Source: Aphis gossypii (lineage: Eukaryota > Arthropoda > Insecta > Hemiptera > Aphididae). Taken from it: a stretch of DNA of 64,000 bases. The notes under the pieces are model-generated. The model had not been told where the DNA came from, did not search any database, and saw only the letters and a list, made by a program, of their open reading frames with translations. Below are positions 1-12,710 of this stretch, in pieces; within the stretch, counting starts at the first letter, position 1; every line of letters begins with the position of its first letter. The stretch is from NCBI RefSeq assembly GCF_020184175.1, contig NC_065530.1:50321260-50385259 (forward strand). The letters are read 5' to 3'. The position numbers and the translations under genes were made by a program.

Positions 1-559
1 AATATTTGTATAGGTATAAAAGTTAATACCCGGATTAATACCCATGTTTCCATATTCTGCCGTGTTTATAATTTGCATGTATCTATTTGTATGTTACGAA
101 ATAATAAGATATTAGACTATTGATTTATTTTATATTACAGTATTTTTGTTTCTATTTACTTAATTGGTTTTTTTTTATTTATTACGGGTTTTACTTTCTT
201 AGGTTGAATCTTTATCTACAAATTCATTAATAACAAATATATATTATTAAGGTATTACAACTTTTTTCTTTTTAAAAATTAGAATTAAAATTAATTTGTA
301 TCTAATCTTTATCTGGTTAAGCGTGTTTACAACTAAAAACTTGTCAGTTATAACTAGTGTATTCCATTATTAATTAATAATATTGGTATCTTAAAATATT
401 ATATCGTATATGTCTCGAATCGATGTATGGTGTATTAAATTTCGTATATTCGTATATTTCTATGTGCGTTATTATTTAATATTTCGTAATGAATGAAAAA
501 CATATTTATACTTTATGAAGATATATTAGTATTACATATTTATGTAGTTGATTGGTGGC
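1..559. other. AT-rich sequence without recognised gene
   Basis: Very AT-rich, with stop codons in all frames and no exon that I can support. A pyrimidine-rich stretch ending in AG at about 200-201 is followed by GTTGAA, so it is not a fused splice site. If pum is transcribed from further left, this is intron; otherwise it is upstream DNA. Confidence 0.6.
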
Positions 560-1510
560 TATGCTGTGTATTAAGAGGACGGACGTTTTAGTTGTGGAAG
601 TTTTCGTGATGATGTAATCGTGCGGACAGTGCATCGACAGCCGGCGGTTGCTGTACTGCCTCATCGAACGACACTGCATGGACGAGGCTCCTCAGTTGGA
701 GGGTTGAAGTCGTGAGTGATTTAGGGTGCTCATCGCGTGTCGGTGTGTGAGGGGAATGACTTCGTATTTTTCTGTATTTCTGTTTCGTTGTGGGTAACCC
801 TCCTCGATCACGTTTTTTGTAACCGTGTCTGAGGGGTTGACATCGCGATATATTATTAGAATTTTTATATTTTCGTCGTCATTTTTCCTGTCCTTGCCCA
901 CCGAGTACGTATCGCGCACGTTGTTGTTTGTTGTTATGAAACTTTAGAAAACAGCTTGACGAGAAAAAAATCACCGAAACTCAACGCCGCTCTCACTGAA
1001 TATTACCGTAAATTCGTAACGTTGTGTTTCGTGTAGGAGTTTCGATGCATATTCTCCTGCGCGTGCGCGCTGTATGCGTCGCGACCAAAGTAGTTAGCGG
1101 CATTGAAAACCTTGGTGCGGGCATTGTCCTCTATCGTCAAGGTCACCTTAGTTCTTCCAGAGCCTCTCCCCTCCCCGCTCAGGTCACTTCCGATCGTCCT
1201 TTTTCTGTGTACACACCACACGGTACAAATACGCGTGCGCGCGCTGTACTTATCATCGTCGTAACTTGTAACATGTGCGGCGGTGGCTGATCGTTCGTTT
1301 CGTGTTTGATTGCTTTAGGGCTTGTTGATCTTGCGGTCCCTGTGAGGTTTTTTCCAAGCCCCGTGGCGGTAGCGTCATCTGTTGCAAAACCGGTTTGATC
1401 ATTATTATACTATGACAGTGGCATCGGTGTTGTTGTTATTGGTGGTGAAGTTCGGTCGATTTGCTAACCGCTGCCAGTCACTTCGCTCTAAACCCACCAT
1501 CCGCCACTAA
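560..1510. promoter_or_regulatory. CpG-rich island, possible promoter or 5' UTR exon of pum
   Basis: GC content and CpG density rise sharply against the AT-rich surroundings, and the island lies 1.1 kb before the first recognised pum exon on the same strand. A strong donor-like GTGAGT at 712-717 would end a possible 5' exon at 711. The frame that would join it in phase 0 to the exon at 2636 is open for only about 33 codons and has no ATG, so if used it is more likely untranslated or part of a longer upstream structure. A short ATG frame at 678 closes after nine codons. Promoter activity is inferred from composition only. The 60-90-residue open frames here on both strands resemble no family I know. 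Confidence 0.35.
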
Positions 1511-2635
1511 CATCGTCAAGTTAAACAACTTTTTTCTTAAGATCGACGTAGTTTTTAAATATTAAACCGGATTAATGTTCTGATACTTTTCTTTTTAGGA
1601 TTGTATAAACACTGGTAAACTCGTGAATACTTTTTTGGATTGAATTAATCATTATGACATAATGATTGTATTGATAACTACATGATTGTGTTATTTGAAT
1701 CGTCAAGTAATATATTTCAGGGATCTCCGATATTTTTTTAAAGCGGACCGTATGGGAGATATATTTTTAAATCACTGGCCAAAATTGTACTGAGGGGGTA
1801 GAGAAGTAATGATATTGAAAAGAGTAAAGAATCGCAATCTTACAAAGAAATTGTTTTCATTGTATTTGACTCAGATAAATGTATGGGTAATGGGTATAGA
1901 TAAGATCTTAGTTAAAGATTAAAATATTTGTTAGCTTGGTGGTCCGAATAAAATAGGTTCAATATCCCTGATATATGTCTTAATATGATAGCCAATGGGT
2001 ACAAACTAGTGCTCAATTTAATATTATATTTATATGATAATTGTAAAAATATAATAGTTGAGATAGGTAGTTAAAGTTATTTAAATTTTTACACTTAATT
2101 ATATGAATGTAGGTATTGTTAAAAAATGACTAAATTATAGAATGTTAATTTAAAAAATATATAGAATACAAAAACTGGATGTGAGTGTTCCTCATGTTTC
2201 TCAGAATTGTTGATAACTATAATCTTAAATTTAGAATTATTAATTAATCATTATATTCAAAGTTGGTGTTAAATAGAGCTCTGTTAAAACTGCAGTTGTT
2301 AATATTTTTAAAAAAATTGATTTTCAGTTGTTAGTAGTTCTTATTTATTAGATAAATGCATTGAAAATGAAAATATCAAAAAACTATTTTTTTAGTGTAC
2401 CAAATTTTTATTGGAGTTTATTTATCTTATAAAATGGTACTGCAACTTTTAGAGGTTTATATATATAAAAAAAATTGAACCATTAAAAGTTTTCTATAGC
2501 AATAATAAATACTTTCAAAATGTAAATAATAAATGATACTGTTAATTTTCTTCATTATATTATAAATCTTATCATCATGATTGTAATGATGTTTTATTAT
2601 ATTTGATTTACTAATGGATTACATTTTATTTTTAG
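1511..2635 (+). other. intron sequence upstream of the first recognised pum exon
   Basis: AT-rich sequence ending in a T-rich tract and the acceptor TTTTTAG at 2629-2635. The codon slot just before the exon reads TAG in the coding frame, so the exon cannot extend left and must be spliced on. No coding exon is visible inside. The 5' coding exon or exons of pum are probably left of the window or in the CpG-rich island. Confidence 0.6.
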
Positions 2636-2759
2636 ATTGCATCCTCAACAAAAAAGTTATGGGGAGTCGAAGAAGGCAAAGAAGATGGACCTAAAGGCAT
2701 ACTTAATTTAAATGATCATCATCACCAAATGTGGAGAGATTCTACTTGGAGTTCTAATA
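2636..2759 (+). CDS. pum: Pumilio, N-terminal internal exon A
   Basis: This 124-nt exon begins at a codon boundary after the acceptor TTTTTAG and ends at AATA|GTAAGT, leaving one base of a split codon. It encodes 41 residues reading roughly IASSTKKLWGVEE..DGPKGI, then a His-rich insert, then MWRDSTWSS. The KK-x-W block, the DGPKGI block and the WRDS-x-W block match the conserved N-terminal region of animal Pumilio proteins (PUM1/PUM2 in vertebrates, Pum in Drosophila), ahead of the Puf repeats. Pumilio is a cytoplasmic sequence-specific mRNA-binding protein that represses translation and promotes deadenylation. The N-terminal region has repression and regulatory functions and does not contact RNA directly. 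The His-rich insert between the GPKGI and WRDS blocks looks lineage-specific. The initiator codon is not in this exon unless the internal ATG at 2729 is used, which would lose most of the conserved block. Confidence 0.9.
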
Positions 2760-4080
2760 GTAAGTCTTTGATTTTTTAATGAATAATTATAATAATTACT
2801 ATATATACCTTACTGATTACTTTAAATAAATCCTTGTTTTCTTTTTAACCACCAAGGTGTTCTATAAACATTCATATTGGACCTAGGTATTACAATTGTT
2901 CATTTCCAATGTAATATTAGAAATTCAACTTTAAATGCCATAGCTTTTAAAAAAATTGACTAAATGAGTATACCTAGTGGGTTAGTAATCAAAGAAATTA
3001 TGAATCCAAATCATTTTTTTTTTTATTAATTACTTACTAATTTTTATTAAGTAAATATTATTAGGTAGTTGGTTATGTGTTCCTTAATTTGTGTATTTCA
3101 TTAATTAGCTTTGATATTAGGGGTCCATATCTTACTAGGTTAATTAATAACAAACCTACCATACCTATACTTTTATTAGACTCTTTAATGTTTCATTTAT
3201 GCTAATCTAGCTTTTAGTTAAGTGTGGAAGAAAACCATTGATACTAAACAAAAACTCGAAAGTAAAATTTAAATTTTCATCAGATCTCTAATTTTTATGT
3301 CTAATTGAATAAAATCATATGATATTTATGTATTATTTTTTGGCTTAAAATAAAATTATCCATATCATCTTTTATAAATAGATAGTTTTTTTTCATTATT
3401 TTGATATATTTTGCTTAAATTTATTAATTTATCTAATTGTTATTTTATGAAATTTTATGGTTTTATTATTTATTGTGTTATACATGTGTACTTCCGTGTA
3501 AGTAAATCACTGCATTTACTCAACAATAACATTTATAATAGTATTTAACATTTTAGTTATGATAATAGCATGTATAATTTATACAACATAAATGAAGTAC
3601 AATGGTATTATTATTTATATTGTCGTTACTGCACCACTGCAGTAGGTATACCAAAGATAAAAACTTAAAAAAAAAACCAGTCTTCAAGTTCATAATTTTC
3701 ATTTTCATTATTATATCGAGTAATGCAGTGCAACAAAACCGGTTTTATTTTTTATACATTTTTAGTTCACAATACATGATATTATGAAGTTGTATAAAGT
3801 AAAAATATATTCTTATATTTGTATATCTTTTAATTTATATGTAGCAAAATGTATATTTAAAAATGTACAGTATAAATTTGCATACATATGCTACAAAAAC
3901 TATAAAAACAAATAAATTCATAAATTTATATTGTAAAAAATTAATAATAGTAAATGAAATTAAAAATGCAAATTATGATGTATAATACTACTCTATCTAC
4001 CAGAATTTAAGAAAAAATATTTATATCTAAAAACTAAACAAATATTCCATGTTAAATTCCTTCTTTCTTTTTTTATATAG
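2760..4080 (+). other. pum intron between exons A and B
   Basis: A 1,321-nt AT-rich intron with donor GTAAGT at 2760 and acceptor TTTATATAG ending at 4080, preceded by a C/T-rich tract (TTCCTTCTTTC). A 61-codon open frame at 3602-3787 is hydrophobic and low-complexity and is taken as chance. Confidence 0.85.
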
Positions 4081-4241
4081 CAAGGAGAGGGGCTGGTTTT
4101 CCAGTGGGTAATGATTCTGGCAATATATTATCCCCAAGGTCATCAGAAGCTGGAATTGGCATGAAGATGGTTGAATATGTTTTAGCCAGTACACCAAATA
4201 AAATGGAGCCCTTAGAGCCTAGAATGAGAAATTTAGTTATT
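4081..4241 (+). CDS. pum: Pumilio, N-terminal internal exon B
   Basis: This 161-nt exon completes the split codon of exon A and ends in phase 0 at GTTATT|GTATGT. It encodes about 54 residues: RRGAGFP..., then LSPRSSEAGIGMKMVEYVL, then ASTPNKMEPLEPRMRN. The RR-x-G start, the LSPRS motif and the (S/K)MVEYVL motif form one of the most conserved N-terminal blocks of metazoan Pumilio proteins, so assignment is secure. Later residues are more divergent, and PRMRN fits the position of the (S/D)RMRK-type segment of relatives. The frame runs open through the short intron that follows, so intron retention would give about 44 aberrant residues before a stop. Confidence 0.93.
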
Positions 4242-4303
4242 GTATGTATATTTCAATATGATACATTAGAATTACAAGATATTAATGTCTGGTTTTTTTA
4301 CAG
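4242..4303 (+). other. short pum intron (62 nt)
   Basis: Donor GTATGT and acceptor TTTTTTTACAG. At 62 nt it is near the minimum size for insect introns. It holds no stop in the upstream frame, but its length is not a multiple of three, so retention shifts the frame. It contrasts strikingly with the more than 55-kb intron two exons later in the same gene. Confidence 0.88.
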
Positions 4304-4476
4304 AGTTCTAATGATGGTGAAACTATCAAGAAAGAAAAAGAAAAACCACCCGGTTCTCCATATGATTCTGTAAATACTAATAAAAAAGAAATGGAAAATG
4401 GAAATTGTTCTACTGTAGTTCAACAAAATGGAATGGTAGTTGTTCAAAATGGCTTAGATGAAGATAAATATATCAA
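4304..4476 (+). CDS. pum: Pumilio, N-terminal internal exon C
   Basis: This 173-nt exon starts in phase 0 and encodes 57 residues plus two bases. The sequence is charged and polar: a Lys/Glu-rich start (KKEKEKPPGSPYDS), then an Asn/Gln-rich part (NGNCSTVVQQNGMVVVQNG) and an acidic end (LDEDKYI). In animal Pumilio proteins this position is also a poorly conserved acidic/Lys-rich linker that leads to the F-N/S-R-x-P or RQASP block. The donor is chosen as CAA|GTTAGT at 4477. It is weak, but it is the only nearby choice with the phase needed to keep exon D open; the alternative GT at 4481 would put exon D into a frame that stops within seven codons. Linker function is inferred from position. Confidence 0.83.
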
Positions 4477-7400
4477 GTTAGTGTTGTTGGTTCATTTTGT
4501 TCAACTAAATACCAAATAATTTTAATAATTTTAAATAGTATAATATAATTACCTTTAGTCATTGAGAGTAAATTAATTTGGTTCTATTTAAAAATAATAA
4601 ATTATATTTAAATAATATTTATATTTTATATTTTCTGACTGCTTTCAAATTTGTTGTTAATGTTATTACTTAGTCTATTTTGAACCTATTTTTATAAATA
4701 AATAACTACTGCTTCCAGACAAAATTGGTTTATGTGAGCAATACCTAAACCAATAACAGATAGATATTCAGTTCAGCTCTAGTATATAATTCTATCTTTT
4801 TTTATTTTATTTTAATTATATTTTGGTAATAATTAATAAATGAAATAGCCATTTTTTTATAACATATTTTTAATTTTTTTTTATATATTTTTAATTTAAT
4901 ATATATGTAAGCTAAAAGCCAATTGTTTGTATTATTTTAGCTAGGTATTAAGATTCAAAATTGTATTATACCTTATATTGTATTTGGTGTTTGATTATTT
5001 TGTAATTTGTTTAATTTTAATATATTTTTTAGTTAAGTAGATATTCATAATATAATATAATTTAATATTTTGAGTTAGAAACTCCATATAATTTCATTAA
5101 TCTAAATTAAATCATGTTTATTCTTAAGAAGAAAACTTCATAACATTTCAAAGTTAAATTTATAATATATTTAAAGAAATTAACTGAACAATAATTAATT
5201 AAATATTTTTATCAAATCCATTAAAATTGTTTCAAATCTAAGTTTGTTTAATATTAATTTATGATTTATATGATTCTCATATTTAATTTAAAGTGATAGA
5301 CTTGGTCTGTCATTTTCAAAGAAAGAAGTGTTATATCGGCAAATTGTTATGCTTAGTGCAATATTATTTGTTAAGTATAATAATATGTAATGTAATATTG
5401 TTGCATACTATGCCGTGACTTATCCATACGCTAATGTATATATTCTTGTCAAATAATGAAAAGATATCTATATTCCTCATCACTATTTTACCAAAAAAAA
5501 ATACTCCCATTGTGAAAAATTCTTAGATTGATTGGTCTAGGCTTTAATACTATAAAAATTTAAAAAATTTATATCACTTAATGTCTATTCTAGAACTTTT
5601 GATTGTGGCTAATATTCGTGTAATATTTTCATTAAATATAATTAGACTTAAGTTATATTTTTTGTTACCACATTCTATTAAAATGCTTTAAAATATTCTT
5701 TTATTTTGTTATTTTTTTTTTTTTTTTTTTTAATGTTAAAGTAAATTATGTATTTATGTTACAAAATCTTATCAAATTGTCATGGTTAATGTACTGGCTT
5801 TGTTTAAAAATGAATTATGTTGCTATTTCAATTGCTGAAGAAGACCTTATAAAATATTTGAAGTATAGGAATGTATTGCTATAAGACAAAAAGTCTAGAC
5901 TTTCTTTTTTTTTTTTTACTGCTACGGAAATTCTGGAAACATAAAATTATTCAGTTCACAAAATTAAATTATTAAATAATACAATGAAAATTAACCTAGA
6001 AATATATATATTTAATAAAAAAAAGGAAATCCATTATATATTAGTCTATATCAATCTGATTTATATTGCTTTAGTATGTCTATAATTTAAATCTACCATA
6101 CAATTATACATTTAAGCTATAATCAATAACCTATATTATTTCCACAATTATCAATTAGATGTAGATATAATATATAAACACATACATATGCATTTTTCTT
6201 ATCAATAGCATTTAATGAGTGATGAGTGTTAGGAAGTGTAGTTTTCTCTCCCAGTATACTGTAAAATGCTTTCATTTTTTTAGTTTGTCTCTATAGATGT
6301 GGTTATTATAAATGAAAATAAAAAGAACATATTTTATGGATATAAATAATTATTTATTTATTTATTTATGGATATAATATAGTATATAACCTTATTTCTT
6401 CTATTTAATAAAAATATTCCTGGAAAATTTCATAAACATTTACTTTTCCAAATATCATGTATATTTTATATCTTCATATTGTAAAATAATATTTATAAAT
6501 TATTGATATAAGAAATAATAATCAAAAATAATATTATAATAGACAATTAATTCAATATTTTATATATTTTAATTTTGTGAATTGAAAAATTTGAAATTTT
6601 GAAATTTTTTTATTTTAATCAAAAAATGTGTTGAAATATTTTGTACAACTGTAAAACAAAAATGAATCTAGACTTTTTGACTGAATACATGTTAGGATAC
6701 AACTAAGTATTGTGTATATTAAAAATTATATTTTATAGCAAATATCTAATTAAGTTTTAGTTTGTCAGTTGTATAATAAATATCTTTAAATTAAGTTATT
6801 GTGTCTTAGTATCTTATAACAAATATATTTATGTATAGTAATAGCAACATATAGTGCTATGCTATAAAATGACTGAGCATAATGATAGATAAATCTTATT
6901 ATATAAGTAGTAAATAAATTGTATATTATTTGTAAGTATATTTAGTTATTGATAAATTTTAATTTTCTTATTATTTTTGGTATTTTTATGCGAGTTAGTT
7001 TATAATAATTGTAAATTATATTAATTAATACCTACTTATTTTTTTAATTTTATTTTGTTTATAATTTTTTTTTCATACATTCAATATTTTAAATTTATCA
7101 TCATTAATGAATAATGAATGGTTTAGATTTATTAATTAATGTTTCAATGAAAATCTACTTGCATTTACTTTTAAAATAAGAATTAAGATTATATTTTAGT
7201 ATAAGTTCTTTTTTTTACATATATCCTTCAATTAACTATTTTTATTATATTTATTTTGATATTTTCAAATTCGATTTGATTTTAAATCTAGGCCTCATAT
7301 TATTACCATTAATATTGTTCACTCATTCTATCTGTAAAAAAATAATAAAAATATAGGTTAGGTGTTATATCAGTACATTTTGTTTTCTCATACCTACATA

Positions 7401-8738
7401 TAGTATATATAACAGAACTCACTCTAACTTTAAGTAAATTGATTGGCACTATCATCAAACTTTATGTTAAGAACATTGTTTTTTGTGAGATTTTTTTTAT
7501 AATTATTAAAAAATTAAAATTTGAACTTCAAACTTTAATACTTAATTTGGAAGCAAGATATGAGCATTTTAAAACCGCGACAATTGATATACTCATAAAA
7601 ATTGTAGTACCCTAATAATCCAATATTAGAATATTGATTGTTCATTAATTTAAAATTTGATAATAAGGGTCAATATAATCTAATACTTGAGTTAAAAAAA
7701 TTTAGGTTGGTTCTTTTGTAAATTTGTTATATTTTACAATATTGAGAGATAGAAAACAAATGTGGGCTGACATTCCTTAAGTGTATTATGATATATATTT
7801 ATATGTATTTATATAATAATTAATTTACTTTTTTATAATCTTATTATTTTGGTTATTATTAAAATTTTCAATATTGTTTTTTTACTATATTATTTGTTTT
7901 ATTCATAAAAAAGAATATTTATTATTTGTATCATGCTATTGATTTCTGTTTCATGAATTTGTCTTGGTATGGTTACCTATACTAGATTGTATTTTATTGT
8001 ATCATTTTTTTAATTTTACTTTCTTTTTGTTAATGATCGTTACATCTTTTAATTCCTTCTTTCAAAGTAAAATGTTTTCTGGGGAATTTTTTGATGTATA
8101 AAAATTAAATTTTGGACAAGTAATTTATAAGTAGTAAATTTAATTCATAAGAATTTAAATTTTAGTGGTATAAGTGTATTCTACTAAATGTTAGTTCATT
8201 GTTTCGTTTATCTACTCTGAATATTTAATTAATTAACTACCATAATTTAGTTTTTATGTATTGAAATATTTCTTATATTTTGCTTTAGAATTAGAAATAT
8301 AAAATTTATTTTGTCATTCAATAAAGAAATCCTCAAAAAAATGTTAAGGATAAAATTAGCACATAGTATATATATGTATTTTTTAAATATTATTTTGTAC
8401 TGACTTACATTTAATTATTTTTTTTAAGTTTATATTTTTTATAATAAGTGTCTTACATCAATAATTGATTACTTGGTATATGCAATCATAAACCATATCT
8501 ATAATTTTATTAATTTATGCTACATAAAAATTGAGGTATTTATTATTTTGACTGATATTAGTTATGATTACATAAACTATAATCTATTTAATGATTTATT
8601 TCTATATATTTCCATAAATCTATTAAGTATACATTTTTGAGTTAAAATACTTAAAATATTAATGTACAATAAATTTCAAAAAAATATATTCTTACCAACT
8701 ATAAAATAAAAATTAAATTAATTTTTATGATATTTTAG
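4477..8738 (+). other. pum intron between exons C and D
   Basis: A 4.26-kb intron, extremely AT-rich, bounded by GTTAGT and TATTTTAG. It includes a T20 run at 5712-5731 and other homopolymer runs, and there are no open frames worth reporting. I see no recognisable RNA gene or transposon coding remnant in it. Confidence 0.8.
5712..5731. repeat. poly-T tract (20 nt)
   Basis: Uninterrupted run of T in the 4.3-kb pum intron; probably slippage-derived. Confidence 0.9.
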
Positions 8739-9042
8739 TCGTCAAGCATCACCCTGTGAAGAGGAAATTAACAAAAATGCAATGAATGCAGTTTCAAGTA
8801 ACCAAGTAGCTAATGCAAATTCCAATAATGTAGTGGTGATTGATAGTTTGCATGGTGCACTACACCAAGGACAACTAATGAATCATCATCACCATGGAAT
8901 GACTATGCCTTTACACCAACAATTCCAAGTACAAGGCGATCCACAGCAATTGGATCTCAATTCATACCATGCCAACAATGCTCAACAACAACAAGGCGCC
9001 ATTGACTCCCAGGGAAATGTTATGACTCCATTTGATATACAG
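8739..9042 (+). CDS. pum: Pumilio, N-terminal internal exon D
   Basis: This 304-nt exon is preceded by TATTTTAG and followed by ATACAG|GTATGT. One base completes the codon split with exon C, then 101 codons follow and end in phase 0. It opens with (N)RQASPCEEEINKNA, matching the RQASP block that follows the acidic linker in Pumilio proteins. It continues into a His/Gln/Asn-rich low-complexity segment: HHHHGM, QQFQVQGDPQQLDL, NNAQQQQG, and TPFDIQ at the end. Gln-rich, unstructured sequence is typical of the middle of Pumilio and contributes to repression in Drosophila (known for the family). The following exons, which should hold more Gln/Ala-rich sequence and the eight Puf repeats, are not in this window, so the protein is cut here by the window edge and not by a lesion. 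Reading on past 9042 gives AT-rich, intron-like residues, which supports the donor. Confidence 0.9.
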
Positions 9043-11127
9043 GTATGTTTTTTATTAGATTTGTATTACATTTTCACATTCTTGAGAAGATACCTTATCT
9101 ACATATGTATTATTACTGTCATACTAATATACAAGATATATGCTGATATGTGCTATCAGCTGAAACCATATTATGTTATTAATTTTAATATTAGAGTAAA
9201 TTTACCTATGGTAAAACATAAAATTAATAATATCTAGGAAATGTCATAAGATCTTATTAATGTTATAATTAAAAAAAAATCTATTTGCAGTAAGATAAAA
9301 TATGTTGTTTTTCAAAAGTGTATTTTATGAACTTTTAATTATTTAAAATATGACTACTAAATAATCAATTACAATATTTTATGTGCATTTAACTAACAAT
9401 TGATTTTTTTCATGAAAATTTATTTTATAGGTAATATAAGGTAATATTAAGTTATGGTAAGCTAATTTTTACAAATAAGATTTGTAAAGAGAATGTTGAT
9501 TATGCATATTTTAAATTGAATTCTTTATTTATATATGTATTATAAGGTAAATTAATTAATTATAATATACTACACGTCATAACGCGTATATTTTTGTCTA
9601 AGTTTAACTTGGTTGTCCCTTGTATTACTTATGCAAATAAATAAATTTTAAAGAATAGATATTATAGAAGTGTTTAGATCCGTGTTTATTCATTCAAAGA
9701 ACAACCTGTGAATGAAATGTGATTTATATTGACATGCTATTCAGAGCTTAATCTTCAAAATACATTTCGCGGGACTGGAAGTGATAGAACTATCAAATGT
9801 ACATTAATCATTTTCTCGGAATTCCAATTTTGAAAAAAAAAAATTGAAAAAAGTTAACACTTTGATATAACGACTGTATTATGATAAAAGGATTTCTCAG
9901 AATATTTTTATTAAGGAGTTTTGTTTATGCAATTATTTGTTACGGATGTATATAGTTTAATAGTGTTATTTACGTACGATAGGGGTTTGCGTCTAATGGT
10001 ATAAAAAAAGGTACTAATAATGCGGAAACTGGATAAAATATGTTTTCTACGACTTTACACATTCACATGTTACACGTAATAATTACCATAGGTTACGGCT
10101 ACTTTAGTGCGCTACTTATTAATGTAATTAATATTTGTAGTTATTTCACTAATAAAAAGAAGCTAATCAAAGCTAATCATATAGTACTTGAGTCATATCG
10201 TTATTAGGTTCCTAAAAAGAGGATTTAAAGCGTCACCAACTTTATTTAGTACCTATTAACTTTAATTTACATTTTTTTCTTCACGTTTCCGATTTAATTT
10301 TAATTTATTTGGCTTAGAAATAAGGTAAAATTAAAAGTAATTTAAAGTGTACATTCTGTGATAGCTTTGAATAATTTTCAAAATACTTAAAAATACTTAT
10401 CATTTACGTAGGAACCTAATTAAATATTTTTTGCGTTAAAAAAAGCTTTTATACCTACCCTTTACTTTCATAAACATAAAGTATATTATAAATTTATTAC
10501 TTTTATTACTTTTTAAATACTTTTATTTTGTATTAAAAAAAATATATTTGTTAAACTTATATGAAATTTATTTTGAATTTATTTGCGAAGTTTTAACATT
10601 AAACATTTACTTACTGGTTAATTTAATGAGATAGACGATAAATCGTATTTTTTTAATACCTATAATAGATAATTGTTTATTTCATTATACAATGTAAATT
10701 GTATTATCTATATCATATTGATCTTAAAATTCCATGTTAAAATTGCCTAGTGCTAAGTTATATTTTGCTATACAATTACACGGGGTCGGTTAAAATACTA
10801 TATCATTATTAAGTAATTTAATATGTTAAGGTAAAATATTACATAATGTTAATTTCACTTTTTTTTTTTTATTAAATTGGACAAATAGATAGTTAATCTT
10901 TTTATTATTTTAACATGTTGGTCAGATGTTTCGAATGGTTAGCGGTTCGATTTAGGTACATCAAGATTATTTTAACAGAATTTAAGAATTTTAACTCAAT
11001 TAATTGTTTCCCAGTTATTATTGTGAAAAAACAGTACAGGGCCAATAATAAAAAAACAATAAAATGGTGAAATAAAATAATTAAGTGATTCTTCTTTTAT
11101 TTTGATCTCATAAAATTTGTATTTCCA

Positions 11128-11142
11128 CCCCCCCCCCCCCCC
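11128..11142. repeat. poly-C tract (15 nt)
   Basis: A run of 15 C, followed by T, CC and nine A. It is very unusual in so AT-rich a background. The complementary strand has a G15 run that could form a G-quadruplex or slip in replication. Confidence 0.9.
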
Positions 11143-12687
11143 TCCAAAAAAAAACATTGTTTTGTCAAAATAAAAATTAGCTTGCCTAGATGTAAAAAAT
11201 AAAAAATCCAATTCCTAATTTAACTAATGATTAATATATAATGATTTAATATTATTATTATTTGTCAGTTGTAGCATAAAATATTCCTACTGATGATTAT
11301 ATTTTATCATTTTTATTAAGATAATTCAATTATTGGATATATACATATTATATATGTATATTTCTATTATTATTTGTTTAAATTGTTTTTCATAACTTAT
11401 GTATATTATATTAAATTTATTCGCGATGTTTATCAATTTATTATTTAGAAAATAAGCTATAATCCATTAATGTAATAACAGGAAAAGTTTAATTTTTTGC
11501 TGTTCTTATTATTTTCTATTTTTATTATAATTATTTTGATTCGGAATAGGTCTAACAAATTTTGTTTGTTATAAATATAATATAATTATAAATGTGGTAA
11601 TAATTATTAAAATTGTGATAGGAGGTGCATTCTGATTTGATATTTTTAACAATAAATAATAACATAATTATTAATTATATTATTATCACGAATTATTAAT
11701 GATTGTTGTATAAAATATTAATTTATGGAAATAAGGAATTGCACATATATCAATAACTATAGGTATATTTAATTTGATAGGTTCTGTTTCTATGAATTAC
11801 CTACAGAATCCTTTTTTGAAATGATTTTATCTTAATTTCTCTCATTTTATAATCAATACTCAAAAACAATTTTGTTTTTAATTGTACCCACTACTTTCAA
11901 CTTTAAAAATGGCTGCGTTGCAAATAAATTCCATTTTTCGTGTGGAATAGTTATTCATTACATTTGTATCATATATTTTTACCTATTATGCTTTATTTTG
12001 ATATTGATTGTTATTATTATTATTATTGTTAAGTAAATCCTTTTCTGTTTGGTTTGTTGAATATTTTTATGTTTACAAATTATCTTTTTTCAATATACGC
12101 GTGCCAAGCATTAAATTTTTCGCCAATAAGCATTTTCAATGTGCACATAAATATGTCAGCCATTACACTCACTGTTGCCAGGATAGTAGTAAATATTTTG
12201 TCGTTGTGTGAATTTTGCCAGGGGGAAATACAGGAAAAGTGTTGGGTAATTCTTTCCGATAAAAATAGTAAGATTTTTTACCTTTATATTCTCATGAACC
12301 AAATATTATTAAGTTGGCGTTCAATCGACGTTATGATGTATTCACATGATGAGTTTCTACATTTTTTGACAACATTTAATAAATAATTTTTTCTCACCAA
12401 TAAAAATTACTTTACAGGATAAAGTTAGGTTATTTGTAGAAATAATAATCCATCAATAAAAGCAATTAGTAGTGCTTGATCTATTATAATTCCTACAAGG
12501 TAAAAATGTATTTAAGTTAGCTTGTTAATATTTCTATGTATGAAATTGAGACGGATTGACAGTTCATATGCACATTCAGTGCTTAAATAAAGTGAAAATT
12601 CACTTTGTTTTATACTCACCGTGTGTATAATGTATATAGTTGTAAATGTATATAGTTATTATTTTAAGTTTGGTATTAACTGATTTT

Positions 12688-12710
12688 TAGTTAGTTTACT
12701 AAACTAACTA
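12688..12710. repeat. perfect 23-nt palindrome
   Basis: Arms TAGTTAGTTTA and TAAACTAACTA (11 bp each) around a single C. It could be a dimeric protein-binding site, a cruciform or a transposon-end remnant. It is AT-rich, so chance is not excluded. Confidence 0.75.

Noticed and set aside
4104..4373. Continuous 89-codon frame across exon B and the next intron
   Set aside because: The frame after 4241 reads intron sequence. Splicing at 4242-4303 restores the Pumilio-like frame, and the 62-nt intron is not a multiple of three.
9420..9462. TTTATTTTATAG|GTAATA with GTAAGC 26 nt downstream, a possible third ratchet point
   Set aside because: The donor lacks G at +5 and the site is only 388 nt after exon D, far too close to serve as a recursive step.
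10930..10960. GGTTCGATT string resembling a tRNA B box
   Set aside because: No A box, acceptor stem or anticodon arm can be built around it.
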